Below are positions 15,562 through 23,739 of a stretch of DNA of 58,825 nucleotides, one piece after another. How positions within the stretch are numbered: position 1 is the first letter of the stretch; every line of letters begins with the position of its first letter. A model generated the notes under the pieces. That model searched no databases, was not told the origin of the DNA, and was given only the letters and a program-made list of their open reading frames with translations. Source of the stretch: Chloroflexota bacterium (GTDB lineage Bacteria > Chloroflexota > UBA5177); NCBI GenBank assembly GCA_025966365.1, contig JAICWV010000003.1:1-58825 (forward strand), written 5' to 3'. A program made the position numbers and the translations under genes.

Positions 15562-17853
15562 ATGGATATTCACCACGTAACCAAGGAGGTCGCCGGACGC
15601 GACCTCACCATTGAGTCCGGCAAAGTTGCCTGGCAGGCGGGCGGAGCAGTGACGGTTCGCTACGGCGACACCCTCGTCCTGGCCACAGCCACCGCGTCGA
15701 AAGAGCCCCGGCCCAACGTCGACTTCTTTCCACTTACGGTGGACTTCGAGGAGCGATTGTATGCGGCGGGAAAGATTCCCGGCGGATACATCAAGCGTGA
15801 AGGCCGGCCCAGTACGGAGGCGATCCTCACGTCGCGGCTGACGGACCGACCGCTTCGGCCGCTCTTCCCCAAGGGGTTCCGCAACGACGTTCAGATCGTC
15901 ATCACCCCGCTCTCCGTCGATCAGGAGAACGACCCGGGTGTGATGGCGGTGATCGGAGCCTCTGCCGCGCTGACTATCTCCGACATCCCGTTTAGCGGCC
16001 CGGTGGCTGCCGTGCGCGTGGGCTATATAGACGGCCAGATTGTCGTGAATCCCAAGCTGCAGGATCTGGAGCGCAGCGAGCTGGATCTGGTCATGGCCGC
16101 AACCCGCGACGCCGTCGTCATGGTCGAGGCTGGAGCCAATGAGGTTCCGGAGGAGACCGTCCTGGAAGCACTGCGGCTGGGACACGAGGCCATCATTCCC
16201 ATCATCGACATGCAGGAAGAGCTTCGGGAGCTATGTGGCAAAGAAAAGCGCGAGTTCCCGCTGAAGACATCGCCCGAAGCGTTGCAGACGGCGATGAAGG
16301 ATTACATCGGTACGCGCCTTCACGATAATCTCGTACACCCGGACAAGCAGCAGCGCGAAGCAGCCGTTGACGCGCTCGAAGCAGAAGTCACTGGCCACTT
16401 TGAAGCAGAGGAGACCTGGGAGACGGGAGACATCCGGTCAGTCTTCGAGAGCCTGGTCAAGAAGACAGTCCGCGAAATGATTCTGAAGGAAAACATCCGT
16501 CCAGACGGCCGCTCGCGGACGGAGATTCGTCCCCTTTCTGTTGAGGTCGGTGTGGTGCCTCGCGTCCACGGCAGCGGGCTATTTAGCCGCGGTCAGACGC
16601 AAGCGCTGACGATTGCCACACTGGGCTCCGGATCTGACGAGCAGATCATCGACGGACTGGGCATCGAAGAGTCGAAGCGCTACATGCATCACTACAATTT
16701 CCCACCCTTCAGTGTGGGTGAGACGAGGCCGCTGCGCGGCCCCGGTCGACGAGAAATTGGGCACGGCATGCTGGCGGAGCGTGCGCTTGAGGCGGTCATC
16801 CCGAGCCAGGACCAGTTCCCGTACACCATTCGGCTGGTGTCTGAAATTCTTTCCTCCAATGGCTCGACCTCCATGGCCGCCACCACCGGCAGCACCCTGG
16901 CCCTCATGGATGCGGGCGTGCCGATCAAGGCTCCCGTGTCCGGCATTGCCATGGGACTGATCACCAACGACGAAGGCGATTACGCGATTCTGACCGACAT
17001 CCAGGGTGTCGAGGATGCCCTGGGTGATATGGACTTCAAGGTGACGGGTACCCGGGATGGCGTGACCGCCATTCAAATGGACATCAAGGTGTCGGGGCTC
17101 TCCGGCCAGATCATGACGGAGGCACTGGAGCAAGCGCGCCGGGCCCGTCTCGTGATCCTGGATAAGATGCACGAGGTCATACCGGAGCCCCGCAAGGATC
17201 TGTCCCGATATGCCCCGCGCATCACCCGCATCCAGATCAACCCCGACAAGATCGGGACCGTGATCGGACCGGGCGGAAAGATGATCAAGCAGATCATCGC
17301 CGAGACCAAGGCCCAGATCGACATCGAGGACGACGGCACGGTGTTCATCGCCAGCAACGACGGCGATGCCGCCCAGAAGGCGATCGACATGATCAAGGGC
17401 CTCACGGCCGAGGTCGAGGTGGGTCAGACCTACAACGGCACAGTGCGCCGGATTCTTGACTTCGGAGCCTTCGTCGAGGTGCTTCCGGGTAAAGAGGGCC
17501 TTGTCCACATCTCGCAGCTGGCTGCCGAGCGCGTGAATCGGGTCGAGGACGTGGTCAATGTGGGGGACAAGTTCGAGGTAAAAGTGACCGGGATCGACTC
17601 GATGGGACGCATCAACCTGTCCCACCGCGCGCTGGTCGATCCCGAGGGTGCCGAGGAGGCAGCAGCTCGCTCCGAACGAGCGCGTGGGGGCGGGGGCGAT
17701 CGGGGTCCGCGACGCGGGTCCGGAGGCGGCGGAGACCGGCGCTTCGGCGATAACGGCCGGCGCGACGGCCCCCCCAGAGGCGACGGATTTCGTCGTGACG
17801 GGGGCGGGGAGCGCCGTGAGCCCACTGAGTCCCGGGATCGGGGCAGCGAGTAA
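15562..17853 (+). CDS. pnp: Polyribonucleotide nucleotidyltransferase
   Basis: A 763-residue PNPase performing phosphorolytic 3'-5' RNA decay and tailing. It has two RNase PH cores (about 15-230 and 315-550) with [20 protein letters not shown] and [31 protein letters not shown] in the second core carries the catalytic Asp region. A KH domain ([12 protein letters not shown]) and an S1 domain ([20 protein letters not shown]) follow, then a Gly/Arg/Asp-rich disordered tail. ATG 15562 follows GGAG; the in-frame ATG at 15502 lies in the inverted repeat. A 596-codon reverse-strand frame over it is a codon-bias shadow. Confidence 0.97.
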   Translation: MDIHHVTKEVAGRDLTIESGKVAWQAGGAVTVRYGDTLVLATATASKEPRPNVDFFPLTVDFEERLYAAGKIPGGYIKREGRPSTEAILTSRLTDRPLRPLFPKGFRNDVQIVITPLSVDQENDPGVMAVIGASAALTISDIPFSGPVAAVRVGYIDGQIVVNPKLQDLERSELDLVMAATRDAVVMVEAGANEVPEETVLEALRLGHEAIIPIIDMQEELRELCGKEKREFPLKTSPEALQTAMKDYIGTRLHDNLVHPDKQQREAAVDALEAEVTGHFEAEETWETGDIRSVFESLVKKTVREMILKENIRPDGRSRTEIRPLSVEVGVVPRVHGSGLFSRGQTQALTIATLGSGSDEQIIDGLGIEESKRYMHHYNFPPFSVGETRPLRGPGRREIGHGMLAERALEAVIPSQDQFPYTIRLVSEILSSNGSTSMAATTGSTLALMDAGVPIKAPVSGIAMGLITNDEGDYAILTDIQGVEDALGDMDFKVTGTRDGVTAIQMDIKVSGLSGQIMTEALEQARRARLVILDKMHEVIPEPRKDLSRYAPRITRIQINPDKIGTVIGPGGKMIKQIIAETKAQIDIEDDGTVFIASNDGDAAQKAIDMIKGLTAEVEVGQTYNGTVRRILDFGAFVEVLPGKEGLVHISQLAAERVNRVEDVVNVGDKFEVKVTGIDSMGRINLSHRALVDPEGAEEAAARSERARGGGGDRGPRRGSGGGGDRRFGDNGRRDGPPRGDGFRRDGGGERREPTESRDRGSE

Positions 17854-17859
17854 GGAAGA

Positions 17860-18504
17860 ATGACGAACGCCGCGGCAGAGCTTGAGTCTCTCGAGGGGGA
17901 GATTCGACTCTGCACTCGGTGCGATCTGCACACGGTTGCAAACAAGGCGGTCCCGGGAGAGGGACCGGCGGACGCCGAGGTCATGCTGGTGGGCGAGGCG
18001 CCCGGATTCAACGAAGACAAGCAGGGCCGCCCCTTTGTCGGGGCGGCCGGCCGCTTTCTCGAGGAATTGCTGGGCGCCGCCGGACTGAAGCGGGAGGAGG
18101 TGTATATCACCAACGTGGTCAAACACCGTCCGCCCAACAACCGCGATCCTCTGCCCAACGAGCTTGCGGCCTGTCTGCCCTGGTTGGAGCGGCAGATCGA
18201 GATCATCAATCCGCGGTTTATCGTCACGCTTGGCCGCTTTTCTCTCGGAACCTTCTTTCCCGGCTCGATGATCTCGAAAGTCCACGGGGAAGTGCGCGAG
18301 AAGGATGGCCGGTTTTTCTTCGCCATGTACCACCCGGCCGCCGCGCTCCACCAGGAGAAGCTCCGGCAAACCCTGCTTGAGGACGCGGGGAAGCTGGGCG
18401 AGTTTCTACGCGAGAAAGCGAAGCCAACCGGACAGGCTGACAAGCCGGAAACCGCGAACGGGGCCGGTGAGGACGACTCGCCGGAGCAGCTCAGCTTCTT
18501 CTAG
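17860..18504 (+). CDS. Uracil-DNA glycosylase, family 4 (one Fe-S ligand changed)
   Basis: A 214-residue protein, 6 bases after pnp, with AAGGAAG before ATG. It removes uracil from DNA. Motif 1 is GEAPGFNEDKQGRPFVG and the late motif is MYHPAAAL. Family-4 enzymes hold a 4Fe-4S cluster with four cysteines. Here Cys18, Cys21 and Cys105 are present at the expected spacing, but the third ligand is His89 in VVKHRPPNNRDP. The C-terminal 30 residues are acidic and end EQLSFF, reminiscent of a sliding-clamp-binding peptide (inference). It probably works in base excision repair. Confidence 0.88.
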   Translation: MTNAAAELESLEGEIRLCTRCDLHTVANKAVPGEGPADAEVMLVGEAPGFNEDKQGRPFVGAAGRFLEELLGAAGLKREEVYITNVVKHRPPNNRDPLPNELAACLPWLERQIEIINPRFIVTLGRFSLGTFFPGSMISKVHGEVREKDGRFFFAMYHPAAALHQEKLRQTLLEDAGKLGEFLREKAKPTGQADKPETANGAGEDDSPEQLSFF

Positions 18505-18584
18505 GAGCGAGGGGGGCGCGGGCGGGAAACGTCCGGGGAATCCATACAATCGGGCGACATTGCCCAGAGCAGGAGCAACTTTCG

Positions 18585-20243
18585 GTGGCAAGAGGAAAGC
18601 TGCGCATCATTCCGCTAGGCGGGGTGGGCGAGATCGGGAAGAACATGACGGTGCTGGAGTACGGCAACAGCATCATCGTGGTTGATTGCGGGGTTATGTT
18701 CCCGAAGGAGAACATGCCGGGTATCGATCTGGTCATCCCCGATGTCACCTACCTACTGGAAAAGAAGCACAAGGTGAAAGCCTTCTTCATCACCCACGGA
18801 CATGAGGATCACATTGGCGCTTTGCCGTACGTGCTTCCCAACTTCGAGGTTCCGGTGTACGCTACCAAGCTGACTCGCGGCCTGATCTCGGTGAAGCTTC
18901 GCGAGCACAAGCTCCTCGACAGCACCGATCTGCGCGCAGCCGAGTTCAACCAGCCCATCGACTGCGGCCCATTCAGAATCGAGTATTTTCGGGTGGCCCA
19001 CAGCGTCCCGGACGCGGCCGGATTGGGCATTCGAACGCCGATAGGCACCGTGGTTCACACCGGCGACTTCAAGATCGATCTGAGCCCGATTGACGCCAAG
19101 CCGACTGACATTCGCTCGCTGGCACGGCTTGGCACCGAGGGAGTCCAGATCCTTCTGGCCGACAGCACTGGCGTGGAGCGGCCCGGCTACACCCCATCAG
19201 AGTCAACCGTCGGGCGCGCGCTTGACGAGTACATTCGCAACGCCGAAGGGCGAGTCATCGTTGCCACATTTTCCAGCCTGATCGCCCGAATTCAGCAGAT
19301 CGTCAATATATCGGCAAAGCACGGGCGCAAAGTTGCGTTCATGGGTCGAAGCATGACGCAGAATTCGCGCATGGCTCTCGATCTCGGATATCTCTCCGAC
19401 CCCGGCGGCGTGATCCTGCCCTGGGAGAGGGTGGCCCAGTTGCCGGCCGGCCAGATTACGGTGCTGACCACCGGCGCGCAGGGAGAGCCCTCCTCGGGCC
19501 TGAGCCGGATGGCCAATCGGGATCACCGGCAGATTCAGATTCGCAAGGGCGACACCGTGATCCTGTCCGCTGCCGCGATTCCGGGAAACGAAGAGTTGGT
19601 GGCCCGAAATATCGACAATCTCTTCGAGCTGGGCGCTACGGTCATCTACGGCCCGGAAGCGCACGTTCATGTCTCCGGGCATCCCGGGCGGGAAGAGTTG
19701 AAGATTTTGACCAGTATCATCAGTCCCAAATACCTGATTCCAGTCCACGGGGAGGCGAGGCACCTTATCTTGCATGCCCGCATGGCGGAGTCGATCGGGA
19801 TGCCGCCCGGGCATGTCCTGGTTCCGCAGAACGGACGCGTGATGGAATTTACCGAGGACTCCGCCCGTTTTGACGGTCGGGTGCCGGCGGACAATGTGTT
19901 CGTTGACGGGCTGGGCGTGGGCGATATCGGCGATATCGTTCTTCGCGACCGCCGTCACCTCTCGCAGGATGGCGTGGTCATCGCAGTGTTGACGGTCGAC
20001 CGGCGCTCGGGGCGTCCGGCCGGACCGGTCGAGCTCATCTCACGCGGGTTCGTGGACGGCAGCGACGAGCCCATCATGGACGACGCACGAAAGCAGCTCG
20101 TGAAGTCACTGCAGGGCATCCACTCCAGTGCCGCGGCTGAGCCGTCGTACATTCAGAACCGGGCCAGGGACATTCTGCAGAAGTTTCTGTACGAGCGAAC
20201 CAAGCGCCGCCCGATGGTGCTCGGACTCGTCGTCGAAGTGTGA
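18585..20243 (+). CDS. rnj: Ribonuclease J
   Basis: A 552-residue metallo-beta-lactamase/beta-CASP RNase with 5'-3' exo- and endonuclease activity in mRNA decay and rRNA maturation. Features are IIPLGGVGEIGKNM at the N-terminus, the zinc motif ITHGHEDHIGALPY, VVHTGDFKID, the beta-CASP blocks and VHVSGHPGREEL, and a C-terminal oligomerisation domain. GTG 18585 has AGGAG 9 bases upstream. Its place after pnp groups two RNA-decay enzymes. A 12-bp terminator hairpin follows. Confidence 0.95.
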   Translation: MARGKLRIIPLGGVGEIGKNMTVLEYGNSIIVVDCGVMFPKENMPGIDLVIPDVTYLLEKKHKVKAFFITHGHEDHIGALPYVLPNFEVPVYATKLTRGLISVKLREHKLLDSTDLRAAEFNQPIDCGPFRIEYFRVAHSVPDAAGLGIRTPIGTVVHTGDFKIDLSPIDAKPTDIRSLARLGTEGVQILLADSTGVERPGYTPSESTVGRALDEYIRNAEGRVIVATFSSLIARIQQIVNISAKHGRKVAFMGRSMTQNSRMALDLGYLSDPGGVILPWERVAQLPAGQITVLTTGAQGEPSSGLSRMANRDHRQIQIRKGDTVILSAAAIPGNEELVARNIDNLFELGATVIYGPEAHVHVSGHPGREELKILTSIISPKYLIPVHGEARHLILHARMAESIGMPPGHVLVPQNGRVMEFTEDSARFDGRVPADNVFVDGLGVGDIGDIVLRDRRHLSQDGVVIAVLTVDRRSGRPAGPVELISRGFVDGSDEPIMDDARKQLVKSLQGIHSSAAAEPSYIQNRARDILQKFLYERTKRRPMVLGLVVEV

Positions 20244-20327
20244 CCTGGTTCACTGACAATTGCGCGCCTGGGGCGCAGAATAGTGGAAAGCACGTCCCCT
20301 AGAGCGCGGGCCAGCCCGCAAGACGCA

Positions 20328-20361
20328 CAGAAACCGGCGAGTCTCCTCCCGCCGGTTTCTG
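20328..20361. terminator. Convergent terminator hairpin between rnj and the 20363 gene
   Basis: CAGAAACCGGCG (20328-20339) and CGCCGGTTTCTG (20350-20361) form a perfect 12-bp stem with a 10-base loop. It lies between two converging genes and could stop both. No clear T-run follows on either strand. Confidence 0.7.
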
Positions 20362-20362
20362 C

Positions 20363-20611
20363 TTATGTGTCGTCGCCGTGGACGAAGCCGATGGAGCCCT
20401 TGTGACGCCGCTTGCCCTCGCGCAGCGCCACCACCTGGGCACTGCGGATTACCACCCTGTCCTCTGACTCGACCAATTCGAACGTGGGCCATTCCTCGGC
20501 CACCAGCCGCTCGGTGACCTCATGCATGGATCCCTTCACCAGGAATCCTCCTCCCTGTGTGAATACCAGCACCTCACCCGCAGACGGTTCCTTGGTGAGA
20601 TCTACTTCCAA
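20363..20611 (-). CDS. Hypothetical protein, 82 residues
   Basis: Starts at TTG 20611 with GGGAGG 6 bases upstream, a convincing ribosome site for a non-ATG start. The product is a small mixed beta/alpha protein: EVLVFTQGGGFLVKGSM, then a charged helix (HEVTERLVAEEWPTF), VESEDRVVIRSAQVVALREG and a basic tail. No family was recognised. Its start lies only 23 bases from the TTG proposed for the divergent gene at 20635, so at least one of those starts is probably wrong. Confidence 0.6.
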   Translation of the reverse strand: MEVDLTKEPSAGEVLVFTQGGGFLVKGSMHEVTERLVAEEWPTFELVESEDRVVIRSAQVVALREGKRRHKGSIGFVHGDDT

Positions 20612-20634
20612 CCCGGGCCTCCCGCGATAATTAC

Positions 20635-20949
20635 TTGTTCCGCGATGTCACTCTCACTATCCATGCTGCCGCGCTCCAGGTCCAAGCCGTGACCCAGCCG
20701 GATGATTCCTCGGTCGGGGACCAGTTGGTACGGGCTGCCCGGGACCTGTGGTCCAGCGTCGTCGAGTCGGGGGAGGACTATGTCGTCTTTACCGATCATC
20801 GGCGCCTCTCCACCCGGGTGCAGCGGACTCAACTGGGGACGTACCGGGTGAGCTGGGAGGATGCTGACGGCGATGGATGGATCGTGTATGAGCGGGAATT
20901 CGAGAACTTGCGCGAAGCAGCGTTCCATGGTTTTCAAGGGCCGCATTAA
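20635..20949 (+). CDS. Hypothetical protein, about 86-104 residues
   Basis: Open frame with LVRAARDLWSSVVESGEDY and YRVSWEDADGDGWIVYEREF, a plausible soluble domain. The start is uncertain. TTG 20635 has no ribosome site, though GATAAT stands at 20626 so a leaderless start is possible. GTG 20689 would give 86 residues and leave room for a divergent promoter. The reverse-strand frame 20602-20991 over it looks like a shadow. No function recognised. Confidence 0.5.
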   Translation: MFRDVTLTIHAAALQVQAVTQPDDSSVGDQLVRAARDLWSSVVESGEDYVVFTDHRRLSTRVQRTQLGTYRVSWEDADGDGWIVYEREFENLREAAFHGFQGPH

Positions 20950-21011
20950 TCTGGAGCAGACCGGGTCGCGGTTCCGCGCACAGCCGCCCACGGCAGGGAG
21001 GAGGAGATTGG

Positions 21012-21479
21012 ATGCCCACCGTCCAGCGGAGCATTGACATAAACGCTCCTATTGGCGACGTTTTCGCGGCGGCCACCGACCCCAATCGCGGACCGGAATG
21101 GAATCCTAACATCCAGCAAGTCGAGGCGATGGCAGCGCCGATTGGCGAGGGATCGCAGTGGCGGCAGACCGCTGTGGCCATGGGCCGACCGGTTCAGCTC
21201 ACCTGCACTGTCGCTCGATTTCAGCCTCCCAGTTACGGCGAGCTGGTTATTTCCGGGGAGCAGCAGGGTCGGACCATTACGCGATGCGAGGAATTGGACG
21301 GGATTACGCGGCTGACGCAGGCTCTCGAATTTGTTATGCCCGGGGGCATGCTGGGCCGGGTGGTGAGTGGAATGGCCGAGAATATGCTCGGCCGGGAGCT
21401 CGACCAGTCGCTGCGCCGGATCAAGATGACTCTCGAGCTTGAGAAGGGGAGCGGGAATGGATCTGGGTCTACGGAATAA
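21012..21479 (+). CDS. SRPBCC (START-like) family protein
   Basis: A 155-residue helix-grip protein. It starts TVQRSIDINAPIGDVFAAA and continues with DPNRGPEWNPNIQQVE, the usual opening of polyketide-cyclase/dehydrase-type SRPBCC proteins. The fold makes a hydrophobic ligand pocket; the ligand is unknown. GGGAGGAGGAG precedes the ATG. Its last 23 bases overlap the next gene in another frame, so the two are coupled. Confidence 0.75.
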   Translation: MPTVQRSIDINAPIGDVFAAATDPNRGPEWNPNIQQVEAMAAPIGEGSQWRQTAVAMGRPVQLTCTVARFQPPSYGELVISGEQQGRTITRCEELDGITRLTQALEFVMPGGMLGRVVSGMAENMLGRELDQSLRRIKMTLELEKGSGNGSGSTE

Positions 21480-22245
21480 AGTAGCGATCGTGTCGGCCTC
21501 ATCGGCGGGCCTGGGAAAGGCGACCGCCTTGACCTTCGCGCAGGAGGGAGCCCGTGTCGTCATTAACGGACGCCAGGCAGAATCGCTACGGCAGACGGCT
21601 GACGAGATTCGCCGCCAGACCGGTGCCGAGATCGAAGAAGTGGTGGGCGACGTCGCCGTCCCGGCGGACTGCCGGCGGCTGGTGGAAGCCGCGGTTGAGC
21701 GGTTTGGCCGCATTGATGCCATGGTCACGAACGCGGGAGGGCCCCCGGCAAAACGCTTTGAAGACGTCACCAATGAGGATTGGGACAGTGCCTATCACCT
21801 CACGCTGGGGAGCGTGATCTCTCTCGTTCGCTCGGCACTGCCGCACCTCCGCCAGACTCGAGGGGCGGTCACGGCCATCGGCTCCTACGTAGTCAAGCAG
21901 CCGGATCCGGTCATGACGCTTTCCAACACCTTTCGCACCGGTGTGGTTGCGCTGTTGAAGACATTGTCGGAGGAACTGGCCGGCGAGGGCGTGCGGTTCA
22001 ACCATGTGGGTCCCGGCCTGATCATGACCAACCGGCAGGTGCATCTCACCGAAGTCCAGTCGCAACGGGAAGGCATCTCCTATGAGGAGGCACTGGCCGG
22101 GCGAGAAGCAAGCGTGCCGCTCGGTCGCTTCGGCGACCCCCAGGAATTCGCGAGGGTGGTCGTGTTCCTGTGCTCCGATGCCGCCGCCTACGTGACCGGG
22201 CAGACGATTCTGGTGGACGGCGGTCTGTACAAGGGCCTGATGTAG
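21457..22245 (+). CDS. Atypical short-chain dehydrogenase/reductase lacking the Tyr-Lys pair
   Basis: A 262-residue Rossmann protein. It has VSASSAGLGKATA at the nucleotide loop, VTNAGGPP, IGSYVVKQPDP and the C-terminal YVTGQTILVDGG. Ser143 is present, but at the Tyr and Lys positions of the YxxxK motif stand Ser156 and Arg160 (LSNTFR). I recall an FabG-annotated SDR subgroup with a similar LSNxxR block, so this is probably a real variant and not decay. ATG 21457 with AAGGGGAG was preferred to the in-frame ATG at 21439. Substrate unknown. Confidence 0.82.
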   Translation: MDLGLRNKVAIVSASSAGLGKATALTFAQEGARVVINGRQAESLRQTADEIRRQTGAEIEEVVGDVAVPADCRRLVEAAVERFGRIDAMVTNAGGPPAKRFEDVTNEDWDSAYHLTLGSVISLVRSALPHLRQTRGAVTAIGSYVVKQPDPVMTLSNTFRTGVVALLKTLSEELAGEGVRFNHVGPGLIMTNRQVHLTEVQSQREGISYEEALAGREASVPLGRFGDPQEFARVVVFLCSDAAAYVTGQTILVDGGLYKGLM

Positions 22246-22341
22246 CAAGGCCATTCCAGCAGGAATCAGCCTGTAGAATGTCCCACACCGACCGCTACGC
22301 GCGGCCGGCACGTGGTCTTTCGGTCCTAGCGGGAGTTGTTC

Positions 22342-23736
22342 ATGTCGTTACCCAGCACCATTGGCGAGCTGCGAGCCAGCGAGTATCAGGTCCTTCCCAT
22401 CCGCGACGAGATGCGCAAGAATCTCATCGCGAAGATCGAAGCCGACGAGCCCCTGTTCCCCGGAATTGTCGGCTATGAGGAAACCGTACTTCCACAAATC
22501 GAAAATGCCATCCTTTCCGGGCAGGACATGATTCTGCTGGGAGAACGGGGCCAGGCCAAAACCCGCCTTGCTCGCGCCCTAATCTCCCTCCTGGACGAGC
22601 AGGTACCGGTCATCGAAGGCTGTGAGATCAACGACGATCCGTACGATCCTATTTGTGCCACGTGCCGGGAGAAGGTGCAGTCGCAGGGGGACTCGGTCGC
22701 CATTACGTGGATCGGTCGCGACCAGCGGTACGGAGAGAAGTTGGCCACGCCGGATACCACCATCGCCGACCTTATCGGCGAGGTAGACCCGATCAAGGTT
22801 GCCGAGGGTCGGTATCTCTCTGACGAGTTCGTCATCCATTACGGTCTGGTGCCGCGCACAAATCGCGGGGTTTTTTGCATCAATGAGCTCCCCGACCTGG
22901 CCGAGCGCATTCAGGTCGGCTTGCTTAACATCATGGAAGAGCGCGACGTTCAGATCCGAGGATTCAAAATCCGCCTTCCGCTGGACATTTTGCTCGTCGC
23001 CAGCGCCAATCCCGAGGACTATACCAATCGCGGCCGCATCATCACGCCACTGAAAGACCGCACCGGGTCCGAGATCCGGACGCACTACCCGCGTACCATC
23101 GAGCACGAGATCGACATTATGGAGCAAGAGGCCCAGGCGTTCGACAGCGCGGGGTACACAGTTCAGGTCCCGGGCTACATCAAGGAGATCCTCGCCGAGA
23201 TGACGCATCTGGCGCGCAAGAGCCCGGACATCAGCCAGCGATCGGGAGTGAGCGTGCGAGTCTCGATCGCGAACTACGAGAATGTGACCAGCAACGCGTT
23301 CAAGCGGGCCATTCGCCTGCATGAGTCAAACGTGGTGCCGCGAATTTCCGATCTCTCCGCGGTGACGGCATCGACTGCAGGGAAGATTGAGCTGGAAACG
23401 CTCGGCGACGTCAACGAGGACAAGATCATCGACAAACTGATCCAGGGCTCGATCGTCAATGTCTTCAATCGCTACTTTCTGGTGCAGGAGTTTGACGACC
23501 TGCTCAGAAGCTTTGAAAACGGGCTGAGTATCGACGTCTCCGACGATATGCCGTCGCTGGAGTATGCGCAGAAGGCATTTCGCGTAAACGGATTGAAGTC
23601 GGCGGTGTCGAAGCTGGGAGCGCAGGGTAACCCGGCGGCGATTGCTTCCGGCACCGAGTTCATCCTTGAAGGGCTTCATCTCAATCGCAAGCTCAACAAG
23701 GACCGCACCGAGGGGCGCGCTCACTACCGGAGGTAG
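22342..23736 (+). CDS. MoxR/magnesium-chelatase-like AAA+ ATPase
   Basis: A 464-residue ATPase. The P-loop is GERGQAKTRLARAL (MoxR form, Ala before Lys), Walker B is VFCINELPDL and sensor 1 is LLVASANPEDYTNRGR. An insertion has CATC (DPICATCREK). MoxR ATPases pair with VWA proteins to load metals or remodel partners; the VWA gene follows directly. Start ATG 22342 has GGGAG 6 bases upstream; TTG 22336 is less likely. A TAGAAT -10-like box lies near 22273. The client is unknown. Confidence 0.88.
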   Translation: MSLPSTIGELRASEYQVLPIRDEMRKNLIAKIEADEPLFPGIVGYEETVLPQIENAILSGQDMILLGERGQAKTRLARALISLLDEQVPVIEGCEINDDPYDPICATCREKVQSQGDSVAITWIGRDQRYGEKLATPDTTIADLIGEVDPIKVAEGRYLSDEFVIHYGLVPRTNRGVFCINELPDLAERIQVGLLNIMEERDVQIRGFKIRLPLDILLVASANPEDYTNRGRIITPLKDRTGSEIRTHYPRTIEHEIDIMEQEAQAFDSAGYTVQVPGYIKEILAEMTHLARKSPDISQRSGVSVRVSIANYENVTSNAFKRAIRLHESNVVPRISDLSAVTASTAGKIELETLGDVNEDKIIDKLIQGSIVNVFNRYFLVQEFDDLLRSFENGLSIDVSDDMPSLEYAQKAFRVNGLKSAVSKLGAQGNPAAIASGTEFILEGLHLNRKLNKDRTEGRAHYRR

Positions 23737-23739
23737 GGC

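Noticed and set aside
16579-18369. 596-codon reverse-strand ORF across pnp and the UDG gene
   Set aside because: It is antisense to two clearly conserved genes; long open antisense frames are a by-product of GC-rich codon use.
20602-20991. 129-codon reverse ORF opposite the 20635 gene
   Set aside because: Its composition looks like a shadow and it runs into the 3' region without a ribosome site; the plus frame is more protein-like.
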